Shown: positions 56,815 to 64,000 of the stretch, piece after piece | Layout: every line of letters starts with the position of its first letter | Position numbering within the stretch: position 1 is the first letter of the stretch | From: Lysobacter sp. GX 14042 | GTDB taxonomy: Bacteria; Pseudomonadota; Gammaproteobacteria; Xanthomonadales; Xanthomonadaceae | Length of the DNA stretch: 64,000 nucleotides | Assembly (NCBI RefSeq): GCF_021390425.1 | Contig: NZ_JAJUWY010000004.1 | Coordinates: 62,001 to 126,000, forward strand | Direction: 5' to 3' | Program-made: the position numbers and the translations under genes | Notes under the pieces: model-generated | Told to the model about the DNA's origin: nothing | Database searches by the model: none | Seen by the model: only the letters and a program-made list of their open reading frames with translations

Positions 56815-57270
56815 ATGCTCCTCCTTTCAGATACCGGCTTCGACGCGCCGGCCGCCCTGCTCGCCCGCTACGGCCTCGAACTGGTGCGCGTGCCCGACGG
56901 CGAGCCGATCCCCGGCAGCTACTGGGGCGGGTGCGAGGCCGGCCTGATCGGCAACCGTGTCCACGCGCGCGCGGACACGCCGGTGCACTCGCTGCTGCAC
57001 GAGGCCGGCCACCTGATCGTGCTGCCACCGCAGCGGCGGGCGGCGGTCCATACCGATGCCACCGATTCGGTCGAGGAAGAAGACGCGACCTGCTACCTGC
57101 AGATCCTGCTCGCCGACGAGTTGCCCGGCGTCGGCCGTGACCGGCTGATGGCGGACATGGATGCCTGGGGCTACACCTTCCGCCTGGGATCGGCGCGTGC
57201 CTGGTTCGAGCGCGATGCCGACGATGCCCGGGCGTGGCTCGAACAACGCTCGCTGCTGCCGCACGCATGA
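56815..57270 (+). CDS. Small putative zinc metallopeptidase-like protein with HEAGH motif
   Basis: 151 residues. The motif HSLLHEAGHLIVLPP places HEAGH at residues 62-66, a zincin-type HExxH, followed by an acidic cluster EEEDATCYLQ (about 87-96) that could supply a third ligand. No signal peptide or membrane segment is present. I do not recognise a named family, and catalytic activity is unproven. It lies 85 bases downstream of minE, beyond a palindromic repeat. No strong ribosome site is visible before the ATG. Confidence 0.7.
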   Translation: MLLLSDTGFDAPAALLARYGLELVRVPDGEPIPGSYWGGCEAGLIGNRVHARADTPVHSLLHEAGHLIVLPPQRRAAVHTDATDSVEEEDATCYLQILLADELPGVGRDRLMADMDAWGYTFRLGSARAWFERDADDARAWLEQRSLLPHA

Positions 57271-57285
57271 CACGCCGGCGGCGGC

Positions 57286-57304
57286 GGGGCTATTGCGCCC
57301 TGCG
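57286..57304. repeat. REP-like element, half copy C
   Basis: GGGGCTATTGCGCCCTGCGG shares the GGCTATTGCGCC core with copies A, B and D. It lies between the HEAGH-protein gene and the M2 dipeptidase gene, the only copy not between convergent genes. Confidence 0.6.
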
Positions 57305-57364
57305 GGCCGGTGCCACTAGCCTGCATGCGTTGCGCCCGCCTGGGCGCCCGCCGGAGAGAACGCC

Positions 57365-59344
57365 GTGAAGCCACGCAACCGCCTGCTCGTGCTCGCCATC
57401 GCGGCGGGCATCGCCCTCACCGCCTGCGACCGCGCACCCTCGCCGGGCGCGGAGGGACAACAGGCCCGCACCGGCGGCGAACGGCAGGCGGACGGCGAGG
57501 AGACCGCCGACCAGTTCATCGCCCGCGTCAACGACGAAATCATGGCGATGTACCCGGAGATCACCACGCCGCAGTGGCTCTCCTCGACCTACATCAACGA
57601 CGACACCCAGCTGCTGTCGGCCAAGGCCAACGAACGCTACCTGGCGCAGCTCAACAGGTGGATCGAGGAGTCGCGGCGTTTCGAGGGCCAGCAGATGAGC
57701 CCGGAGACCGCGCGCGCAATACAGCTGCTGCGCCTGGGCACCTCGATGCCGGCGCCTTCCGATCCCGCCCAGCTGGCCGAGCTGACCCGCATCGCCAGCC
57801 GCATGGAAGGCATGTACGGGGCCGGCGAGTACTGCACCGGCGAGGGCAACGCGCGCCAGTGCCGCCAGCTCGGCGAACTCGAGGACGTGCTGCGCGATAA
57901 CCGCGACTACGACGCCCAGCTGGACGCCTGGCGCGGCTGGCACACCATCTCCCAGCCCATGCGCGAGGACTACGCGCGCTTCGTGGAGCTGGTCAACGCC
58001 GGTGCCGACGAGCTCGGTTTCGCCGACGCCGGGGAGATGTGGCGTTCGTCCTACGACATGAGCCCGGCCGAGCTGTCGGCCGAGACCGACCGCCTGTGGA
58101 ACCAGGTCCGGCCGCTCTACGAGCAGCTGCACTGCTATGCCGGCACCCGCCTGGATGCACGCTATGGCGGGGAGCGCGGGCACGTGGACGGCGGGCTGCT
58201 GCCGGCCCACCTGATGGGCAACATGTGGCAGCAGGACTGGAGCAACCTGTGGGACATGCTGGCGCCCTACCCCGGTGCCGGCAGCCTGGACATCACCGGC
58301 GCCCTGGAGTCGCGTTACCAGCAGATCCACGCCGGCCGGATCGCGCAGTACAGCGGCGAGCGCAGCCCGGCGGCGCTGGCCGACCTGGAACAGGAGGCGA
58401 AGGACGCCTCGGCCCGGCAGATGACCCGCCGCGCGGAGGATTTCTACACCTCCCTGGGCATGCCCAAGCTGCCTGACAGCTACTGGCAGAACACCCAGTT
58501 CATCAAGCCCCGCGATCGCGACGTGGTCTGCCACGCCAGCGCCTGGGACATCGACATGAAGGGCGACGTGCGCACCAAGATGTGCATCAAGCCCAACGAG
58601 GAAGAGTTCACCACGATCTACCACGAGCTGGGCCACGTCTATTACTACCTGGCCTACAACGACAAGCCGCCGCTGTTCCAGACCGGTGCCCACGACGGCT
58701 TCCACGAGGCCATCGGCGACACCATCGTGCTGGCGATGACCCCGAAGTACCTGGAGTCGATCGACCTGATGGACGCGCAGCAGCAGACCGACGAGGCGCT
58801 GATCAATGCCCAGATGCGCATGGCGCTGTCGAAGGTGGCCTTCCTGCCCTTCGGGCTGATGATCGACCGCTGGCGCTGGGGCGTGTTCGACGGCTCCATC
58901 ACCCCGGACAACTACAACCAGTCGTGGTGGGACCTGAAGGCGAAGTACCAGGGCGTGGCCCCGGTGGACGCGCGCGGCGAGGAGTTCTTCGACCCGGGCG
59001 CCAAGTACCACGTACCGGGCAACACCCCGTACACCCGCTACTTCCTGGCGCACATCCTGCAGTTCCAGTTCTACAAGTCGCTGTGCGACGCGGCCGGCTT
59101 CGATGGCCCGCTGCACGAGTGCAGCTTCTACGGCAACAAGGCCGCCGGCGGGAAGCTGCAGGCGATGCTGGCGCACGGTGCCAGCCAGCCGTGGCAGGAC
59201 ACCCTGGCCGAGCTGACCGGCGAGGGCAAGATGGATGCCTCGGCGGTGCTGGAGTACTTCGCCCCGCTGCAGGAATGGCTCAGGGAACAGAACGAGGGAC
59301 GCACCTGCGGGTGGTCGGCGCCACCGGCGCCTGCGCGGGGCTGA
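57365..59344 (+). CDS. M2-family peptidyl-dipeptidase (angiotensin-converting-enzyme-like) lipoprotein
   Basis: 659 residues from a GTG start with GGAGAG upstream. A signal peptide with lipobox ALTAC (Cys about 21) suggests a membrane-anchored periplasmic or surface enzyme. The zinc site is HELGH at 420-424 with the third ligand Glu448 (FHEAIGD). Conserved ACE features include a CHASAWD-type region and RWRWGVFDG. Bacterial relatives include the characterised ACE homologue of Xanthomonas. It removes C-terminal dipeptides from oligopeptides, probably for peptide use. Confidence 0.93.
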   Translation: MKPRNRLLVLAIAAGIALTACDRAPSPGAEGQQARTGGERQADGEETADQFIARVNDEIMAMYPEITTPQWLSSTYINDDTQLLSAKANERYLAQLNRWIEESRRFEGQQMSPETARAIQLLRLGTSMPAPSDPAQLAELTRIASRMEGMYGAGEYCTGEGNARQCRQLGELEDVLRDNRDYDAQLDAWRGWHTISQPMREDYARFVELVNAGADELGFADAGEMWRSSYDMSPAELSAETDRLWNQVRPLYEQLHCYAGTRLDARYGGERGHVDGGLLPAHLMGNMWQQDWSNLWDMLAPYPGAGSLDITGALESRYQQIHAGRIAQYSGERSPAALADLEQEAKDASARQMTRRAEDFYTSLGMPKLPDSYWQNTQFIKPRDRDVVCHASAWDIDMKGDVRTKMCIKPNEEEFTTIYHELGHVYYYLAYNDKPPLFQTGAHDGFHEAIGDTIVLAMTPKYLESIDLMDAQQQTDEALINAQMRMALSKVAFLPFGLMIDRWRWGVFDGSITPDNYNQSWWDLKAKYQGVAPVDARGEEFFDPGAKYHVPGNTPYTRYFLAHILQFQFYKSLCDAAGFDGPLHECSFYGNKAAGGKLQAMLAHGASQPWQDTLAELTGEGKMDASAVLEYFAPLQEWLREQNEGRTCGWSAPPAPARG

Positions 59345-59390
59345 GCAAGTGATCCGGGGGCGCTCCGCTACCCGGTCGACTGTCAGCGGC

Positions 59391-59426
59391 CCGGCGCGAT
59401 ACGCCGCCACGCGGCTATTGCGCCCG
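59391..59426. repeat. REP-like palindromic element, full copy D, containing a stop codon
   Basis: CCGGCGCGATACGCCGC and GCGGCTATTGCGCCCGG form an imperfect inverted repeat like copy A. It lies between the convergent M2 dipeptidase and Bcr/CflA genes, and the transporter's TAG stop (59415-59417, minus strand) is inside the right arm. Confidence 0.78.
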
Positions 59427-60638
59427 GCGGATTTCCCACGTCCAGAAGGCCCAGCCCAGCACCATCAGCGTCGCCGCCGCGGCGGTCAGCCACAGCGCGC
59501 TGTGGCTCAGCCAGGGCGACACGATTCCCGCCAGCACCGAGTTGAGGACCAGCGTGGTGAAGGCCTGCATCGACGAGGCCGAACCGCGGTGGCGCGGGAA
59601 CAGGTCCAGGATCAGCAGGGTGACCACCGGGAACACCAGCGCGATGCCGAAGGCGTTCAGGGCCACCGGCAACACCGCCCACGGCACCTGGGGCGCGTCG
59701 ACCAGCAGGTTGTAGCCCAGCCCAATGGCCATCGCCACCGCCGAGACCCCGAAGCCCAGGGCCACCTGCCGGCGCGGCTCCACCCGGCCCGCCATGCGCC
59801 CGGAAAGCCACGCCCCCAGCATCATCCCGGCGATCATCGGCACGAAGAACCAGTGGAAGTCCTGCTCGCCCAGCGGCTCGCCACGCAACTGCAGCAGGTC
59901 GAGCACGAAGGCCGGCGCCGAGGCGATGAACAGGAACAGCGCACCGAAGTTGAACGCCGCCGCCGCGGCCAGCCGCCTGAAGTGCGTGTTGCCCGCGATC
60001 GTCCGGTAGTCGCCCCACAGGCCCCGCGGCGAGATCGAGGACCGCTCGGCGGGCGGCAGTGTCTCGGGCAGGCCGCGCCAGGTCACCAGCAGCAGCACCG
60101 CCGAGAACACGACCAGGAACCAGAAGATCGACGTCCAGTGCGACCAGCCGATCAGCCAGCCGCCGATGATCGGCGCGATCGCCGGGGCGACACCGAAGAT
60201 CATCGACACCTGGCTCATCAGCCGCTGCGCCGCCGCGCCCTCGAGCACGTCGCGGATCACCGCCCGGCCGACGATCAGGCCGGCACCCGCACTCAGGCCC
60301 TGCAGCACGCGGAACGCCAGCAGCGTGCCAAGCTCGGTCGAGAGCGCGCAGCCCACCGACGCCAGGGTAAACACCGACAGGCCACCCAGGATCACCCGCC
60401 GGCGCCCGAAGGCATCCGACAGCGGCCCATGGACGATGCTCATCACCGCGTAGGCCACCAGGTAGAAGCTGATGGTCTGCTGCATCGCCAGCTTGTCCGC
60501 GCCCAGCTCGCCACCCATCGCCGGGAACGCCGGAAAGATGGTGTCGATGGCGAACGGGCCGAACATCGACAGCCCGGCCAGCAGCAGGGCCAGGCGGCGG
60601 GTCGAAATGGAGGGCGTGGGCGCGGGAGACGTGGCCAT
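59415..60638 (-). CDS. Bcr/CflA-family drug efflux MFS transporter
   Basis: 407 residues with about twelve membrane segments. Family signature stretches include MFGPFAIDTIFPAFPAM, GPLSDAFGRRRVILGG (MFS A-loop) and RVLQGLSAGAGLIVGRAVIRD. Members export bicyclomycin, sulfonamides, chloramphenicol or other compounds; the substrate here is unknown. The last residues RRAQ and the TAG fall in the palindromic repeat. The neighbouring oxidoreductase ends 113 bases upstream. Confidence 0.9.
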   Translation of the reverse strand: MATSPAPTPSISTRRLALLLAGLSMFGPFAIDTIFPAFPAMGGELGADKLAMQQTISFYLVAYAVMSIVHGPLSDAFGRRRVILGGLSVFTLASVGCALSTELGTLLAFRVLQGLSAGAGLIVGRAVIRDVLEGAAAQRLMSQVSMIFGVAPAIAPIIGGWLIGWSHWTSIFWFLVVFSAVLLLVTWRGLPETLPPAERSSISPRGLWGDYRTIAGNTHFRRLAAAAAFNFGALFLFIASAPAFVLDLLQLRGEPLGEQDFHWFFVPMIAGMMLGAWLSGRMAGRVEPRRQVALGFGVSAVAMAIGLGYNLLVDAPQVPWAVLPVALNAFGIALVFPVVTLLILDLFPRHRGSASSMQAFTTLVLNSVLAGIVSPWLSHSALWLTAAAATLMVLGWAFWTWEIRRAQ

Positions 60639-60750
60639 CAGGCACGCACTCGCTGCCGGTGGAGCAACAGGCTCATGGGGGCTCCTTCAAGCGCGGCAGC
60701 ATAGCAAGCTGAATGGGAACGCCCGCTGGCCCGGTGCGTTCCAGCCGGGG

Positions 60751-61383
60751 TTACACCAACTCCGCCGAAGCGACCACGTGGGTGCCCGGCTTGCCGTCAA
60801 CCGCGGCCTCCAGAAGCCGGGCAGCGATCTTCTCCGCCGGATTGATCCGCCAGCGGCGGGGCACCAGGGGCCCCAGCACCCGGATCAACCGGCCGGCACG
60901 CCCCTCGCCCGGACGCGCGTCCTCGCGCCGACCGCCGATCAGGCCGGGCCGCACGAAGGTGAGGGAGCGGAAACCCAGCGCCTGCAACTCGTGCTCCAAC
61001 TCGCCCTTGACCCGGTTGTAGAAGATCGCCGAGCCGGCGTGGGCGCCGATCGCGGAATTGAGGGCGAACACCTGCGTGCCGTGCTCCCGCGCCAGCCGCG
61101 CGACCGCGAGCGGGTACCCGAGGTCCACCTTCCGGAAGGCCTCCTTCGAGCCCGCCTGGCGCATCGTCGTCCCCAGCGTGCAGATGACCGCATCGGCCCG
61201 CCACCAGGGCGCGTCGGCCGGCAGCGCGTCGAAATCGACCACCGGCGCCAGCAGCTTGCGGTGACGCTGCTGCAGCGGCCGGCGGACAGGGGCAACGAGG
61301 GTGCGGACGCGCGGGTCCTCCAGCGCGAGGTCCAGGGCGTGGCGGCCGACCAGGCCGGTGCTACCGACATGCAGCAGGTTCAT
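60751..61383 (-). CDS. NAD(P)-binding Rossmann-fold oxidoreductase-like protein
   Basis: 210 residues. The nucleotide-binding start is LLHVGSTGLVGRHALDLAL, and the atypical-SDR active-site pair appears as YNRVKGELE (Tyr-x3-Lys). It resembles HTATIP2/NmrA-like proteins, which may be redox enzymes or sensors. A substrate is not evident. It is flanked by a drug transporter and a CDF transporter on the same strand with no obvious link. Confidence 0.8.
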   Translation of the reverse strand: MNLLHVGSTGLVGRHALDLALEDPRVRTLVAPVRRPLQQRHRKLLAPVVDFDALPADAPWWRADAVICTLGTTMRQAGSKEAFRKVDLGYPLAVARLAREHGTQVFALNSAIGAHAGSAIFYNRVKGELEHELQALGFRSLTFVRPGLIGGRREDARPGEGRAGRLIRVLGPLVPRRWRINPAEKIAARLLEAAVDGKPGTHVVASAELV

Positions 61384-61459
61384 GGGGTGCCGCTCCAGGT
61401 GATGCGGGCATGCTACCGGGGGTTGATCACCGGCACCGTGACCCGCGGCCCGTCACCTG

Positions 61460-62422
61460 CTAGTCCGCCCACTCCGGGTCGGCCGTGAAGACGATCGTCA
61501 GCCACCGGTCCGGCGTATCGCCACCGATGGCCTCGCTGATCTCGTCGCGCAGCCGGTCCCACTCCTCCACTGTCCTGGCCGGCTCGCCGGGCGGGACGAT
61601 GAAGGCGATCTCGATCTGGCGCCCGCGCCCGACCTTCGCCACGTACGCGCGGTAGTCCAGGAAGCCGTGGACGGCGACGATCTCGCCCGCCACCGTGTCC
61701 ACGTGGTGCTTCAGGTCTGCCGGCGTGACCAGCAGGATGTCGGCCAGGGACTGCCGGATCGTGCCCAGCGGCATCGGGATGATGACCAGGCACACCAGCG
61801 CCAGCACCGCCGGATCGATGTAGGGGGTGGCCCAGTCCAGCGCCGTGCCTTCCAGCACCCATCCCCCTGCGAAGGCGACCAGCAGTGCAGCGGCGATCAG
61901 GCCCGACATCAGCCAGCCCTTGGCGTCGAGCCCGACGAAGCCGGAACGGATGCGGCGGTTGGCGCGCAACTGGAACAGCCACATCGCGAAGCTCACCACC
62001 GTGGTGAGGGCCGCATAGCCCAAGGCGAGCCCGAAGTGGACTTCGCGCCCCCCGACCAGGAACGAGTCGATGGCGTTGATCAGCGCGTAGACCGCGGCCC
62101 CGGTGAGCAGCAGCGCATCGACCCCGAGCACGATCGGCTCCAGGTGCCAGAAACCCATGGTGAAGTGGTCGACCAGGCGCTTGTTGCGCAGCCCGCCGGC
62201 GTTGGAGGCGGCGATCAGGCGGACCACCAGCAGCGCGGCCATGGTCATGCAGGCATCGATCAGCGAGAACACGCCGTCGAAGATGATCGCGAAGGAGCCC
62301 GACAGCAGCCCGAAGACGATGCCCAGGGCAGCGAACAGCACGACCACGATGATCGAGATGCGCAGCAGGCCCTGCTCGGTGCCTGGGCCAAGCTGCCACC
62401 GGGATTCGGCTTCGACCGCCAT
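61460..62422 (-). CDS. Cation diffusion facilitator family transporter
   Basis: About 320 residues with six membrane segments. The family's metal-site region is FDGVFSLIDACMTMAALLVV (Asp residues in TM2) and GLDAKGWLMSGLI (TM5), with a C-terminal cytosolic domain of about 90 residues. CDF proteins export zinc, iron, cobalt or manganese; the metal is not clear because the TM5 site is atypical. The ATG at 62422 is preferred because GGAAGG precedes it; 62464 is an in-frame alternative. Confidence 0.85.
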   Translation of the reverse strand: MAVEAESRWQLGPGTEQGLLRISIIVVVLFAALGIVFGLLSGSFAIIFDGVFSLIDACMTMAALLVVRLIAASNAGGLRNKRLVDHFTMGFWHLEPIVLGVDALLLTGAAVYALINAIDSFLVGGREVHFGLALGYAALTTVVSFAMWLFQLRANRRIRSGFVGLDAKGWLMSGLIAAALLVAFAGGWVLEGTALDWATPYIDPAVLALVCLVIIPMPLGTIRQSLADILLVTPADLKHHVDTVAGEIVAVHGFLDYRAYVAKVGRGRQIEIAFIVPPGEPARTVEEWDRLRDEISEAIGGDTPDRWLTIVFTADPEWAD

Positions 62423-62514
62423 GGGCGCCTTCCGTGCGGCGCCGTCTCGGCGCCCTGTCGCCATAGGCTAGCTGCAAGCGCGGCCCGATGATGGCGACGT
62501 GCGGCGACAGTCCG

Positions 62515-63969
62515 CTAGTCGAGGCGGCGATAGTCCAGCGGCGGGGCTTCACGCTCGAGCAGCGGCCGGTAGGCATCGTCCGCGCCACGCCGCTCCTCGA
62601 ACTCGGCCCGGGCCTGGGCGACCAGCTCCGGATGGGTGAACAGTTCCACCGCCGCGATCGCCAGGGCCGAGGCGGCGTTCAGCGCACCCTTGTGCCCGAT
62701 CGACATGCCCGAGGCCGCGACCGCCTGCCAGCTGTGCGCGGGCGTGCCCGGTACCCAGGTGGCGGTGGACAGCCCGGCGGTCGGAACGACCTGGCTGACG
62801 TCGCCCACGTCGGTGGACGCCAGGCCGTGTTCATCGCTGCGATAGGGCTCCACCTGGATCGCGCTCTCCACCGCCGGTGCCCGGTCGAAGGACTGCTGCA
62901 GCTGTTTCGCAAATTCCGCTTCCGCGGGGCTGTACCCGACTCCGCCAACCCCGCGCAGCGCGCGATCGAGCACGCGTCCGAGCACGTCGTTGGGCAGCAA
63001 CCCGTGCACCCCGCCGAGCTGCTCGAAACCGACCTGCGTACCCGTGCCCATTGCCGCGCCCTCGGCTGCCGCCTGCAGGCGCGCGAACACGTCACGCACC
63101 ACCCGCGCGTCGCGGTGGCGCACGTAGTAGTACGCCTCGGCCGCCGCCGGAACCACGTTCGGCGCGCGGCCGCCATCGGTGATGGCGTAGTGGATCCGGG
63201 TGCCGTCCGGGACGTGCTCGCGCAGCATGTTGGCCATGTGGTTCATGGCCTCGACGCCATCCAGCGCCGAGCGGCCGCGCTCGGGCGCGATGGCGGCGTG
63301 CGCGGCGGTCCCGCGGAATCGGAACTTGCCGCTGATGTTGGCCAGGCTGGTCGCCTGCGTCGCCGAGTTGGTTCCCGACGGGTGCCAGTGCAGCACCACG
63401 TCGACATCGTCGAACAGGCCGGCACGGACCATGAACACCTTGCCCGAGCCGCCTTCTTCGGCAGGGGTGCCGTAGACGCGGACCTCGCCCTCGTGGCCAC
63501 CGGCTTCCAGCCACTGGGCAATGGCCCGGGCGGCACCGATGGAGCCCGCCGCGAACAGGTTGTGGCCGCAGGCGTGGCCCGCGTCCTGTCCGGGCACGGG
63601 CGAAAGCACCGGTTCTGCCGCCTGGGCCATGCCGGGCAAGGCATCCATCTCGGCGAGCAGGGCGATCACCGGGCCGGAGCCGCGCCGGCCCGCGCGGGCG
63701 ACGAACGCTGTCGGCATGCCGGCCACGCCCGACTCGACCCGGAAACCGGCCTCGCGCAGCCGGTCCTGCATCAGGGCCGATGCATCGTGCTCCAGGTAGC
63801 CGAGTTCGGGGTGTTTCCACAGGCTGTCGGCCAGGGCCGCCTGCGGCCCCGCCCAGTCCTGGACCCGCGAGAGGACCTCTTCCTGTCCGGCGCCGGGGCG
63901 GTCACTGCCGGGACAGGCCGGCGCAGCGAGAGCCAGCGCCATGCCCAAGAGCGCGACCGGCCACCTCAT
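62515..63969 (-). CDS. M20-family amidohydrolase, exported (AbgB-like)
   Basis: 484 residues. A signal peptide is likely (WPVALLGMALALAAPACPG), possibly a lipoprotein with Cys at about 19. Metal-binding segments are HACGHNLFAAG and TPAEEGGSGK, plus a late His in SIGHKGALNA. The dimerisation/lid domain includes FRGTAAHAAIAPERGRSALD. The arrangement fits aminobenzoyl-glutamate hydrolase-like or amidohydrolase M20D proteins. The exact substrate is unknown; an exported form suggests peptide or N-acyl amino acid hydrolysis. Confidence 0.85.
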   Translation of the reverse strand: MRWPVALLGMALALAAPACPGSDRPGAGQEEVLSRVQDWAGPQAALADSLWKHPELGYLEHDASALMQDRLREAGFRVESGVAGMPTAFVARAGRRGSGPVIALLAEMDALPGMAQAAEPVLSPVPGQDAGHACGHNLFAAGSIGAARAIAQWLEAGGHEGEVRVYGTPAEEGGSGKVFMVRAGLFDDVDVVLHWHPSGTNSATQATSLANISGKFRFRGTAAHAAIAPERGRSALDGVEAMNHMANMLREHVPDGTRIHYAITDGGRAPNVVPAAAEAYYYVRHRDARVVRDVFARLQAAAEGAAMGTGTQVGFEQLGGVHGLLPNDVLGRVLDRALRGVGGVGYSPAEAEFAKQLQQSFDRAPAVESAIQVEPYRSDEHGLASTDVGDVSQVVPTAGLSTATWVPGTPAHSWQAVAASGMSIGHKGALNAASALAIAAVELFTHPELVAQARAEFEERRGADDAYRPLLEREAPPLDYRRLD

Positions 63970-64000
63970 GGCGCCACGCCTTCGGGACCGCCATACAGGC

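Overview
This is a G+C-rich, gene-dense stretch of chromosome from a gammaproteobacterium. The conserved block tig-clpP-clpX-lon-hupB-tRNAs-ppiD, the phoB-phoR-ppk-ppx run, a Bpt-type leucyltransferase, an ACE-like M2 dipeptidase, a TorF-type outer-membrane protein and short isocitrate dehydrogenase together suggest the Xanthomonadaceae/Lysobacteraceae (a Lysobacter- or Luteimonas-like organism). That assignment is inference from gene content; no 16S gene is present. Nearly everything looks like ordinary core genome. I see no CRISPR array, prophage, insertion sequence, toxin-antitoxin pair or defence island, and no gap between genes exceeds about 300 bases.

Layout. 1-1341: tail of a lytic transglycosylase, then fabI. 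1415-11372 (minus strand): a protein-quality-control block, read right to left as a tRNA operon (Pro, Arg, His, Lys), tRNA-Leu, trigger factor, clpP, clpX, lon, HU, tRNA-Val, two identical tRNA-Asp genes and the periplasmic chaperone ppiD. 11576-15223: a BI-1/YccA membrane protein convergent with an NhaC-type antiporter, then an isocitrate dehydrogenase and a glutaredoxin. 15357-22761 (plus): a BepA-like metalloprotease, then a Pho-box-driven phoB-phoR-ppk-ppx cluster. 22822-26315 (minus): opgD-opgH for osmoregulated periplasmic glucans. 26464-32046 (plus): rlmJ, a GNAT protein, mfd and a small secreted protein. 32069-33760 (minus): a pirin and a TorF-like porin. 33975-38073 (plus): potFGHI polyamine importer. 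38113-40817 (minus): rlmKL and a small hydrolase. 40862-45316 (plus): ampD, tesB, a membrane protein, bpt and a nuclease/phosphatase-fold lipoprotein. 45342-46967 (minus): purT and an unknown protein. 47047-49671 (plus): a lipoprotein, a DUF3887 protein, a VanY-like carboxypeptidase and a small membrane protein. 49700-53980 (minus): DNA glycosylase, DUF423, an SRPBCC/GyrI-like protein and a NarL-type two-component pair. 54145-59344 (plus): GNAT-minC-minD-minE, a small HEAGH protein and the M2 dipeptidase. 59415-63969 (minus): Bcr/CflA transporter, a nucleotide-sugar-epimerase-like protein, a CDF transporter and an M20 hydrolase.

The least routine signals are non-coding or architectural. A family of four palindromic intergenic elements supplies the stop codon, and the same C-terminal residues, to two unrelated genes. 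A convergent gene overlap encodes the same four terminal residues on both strands. A near-perfect Pho box sits ahead of phoB and probably drives the polyphosphate genes. Several ATGA stop/start overlaps link unrelated functions, for example an acetyltransferase with minC and bpt with a nuclease-fold lipoprotein. I did not find a clearly new multi-gene system.
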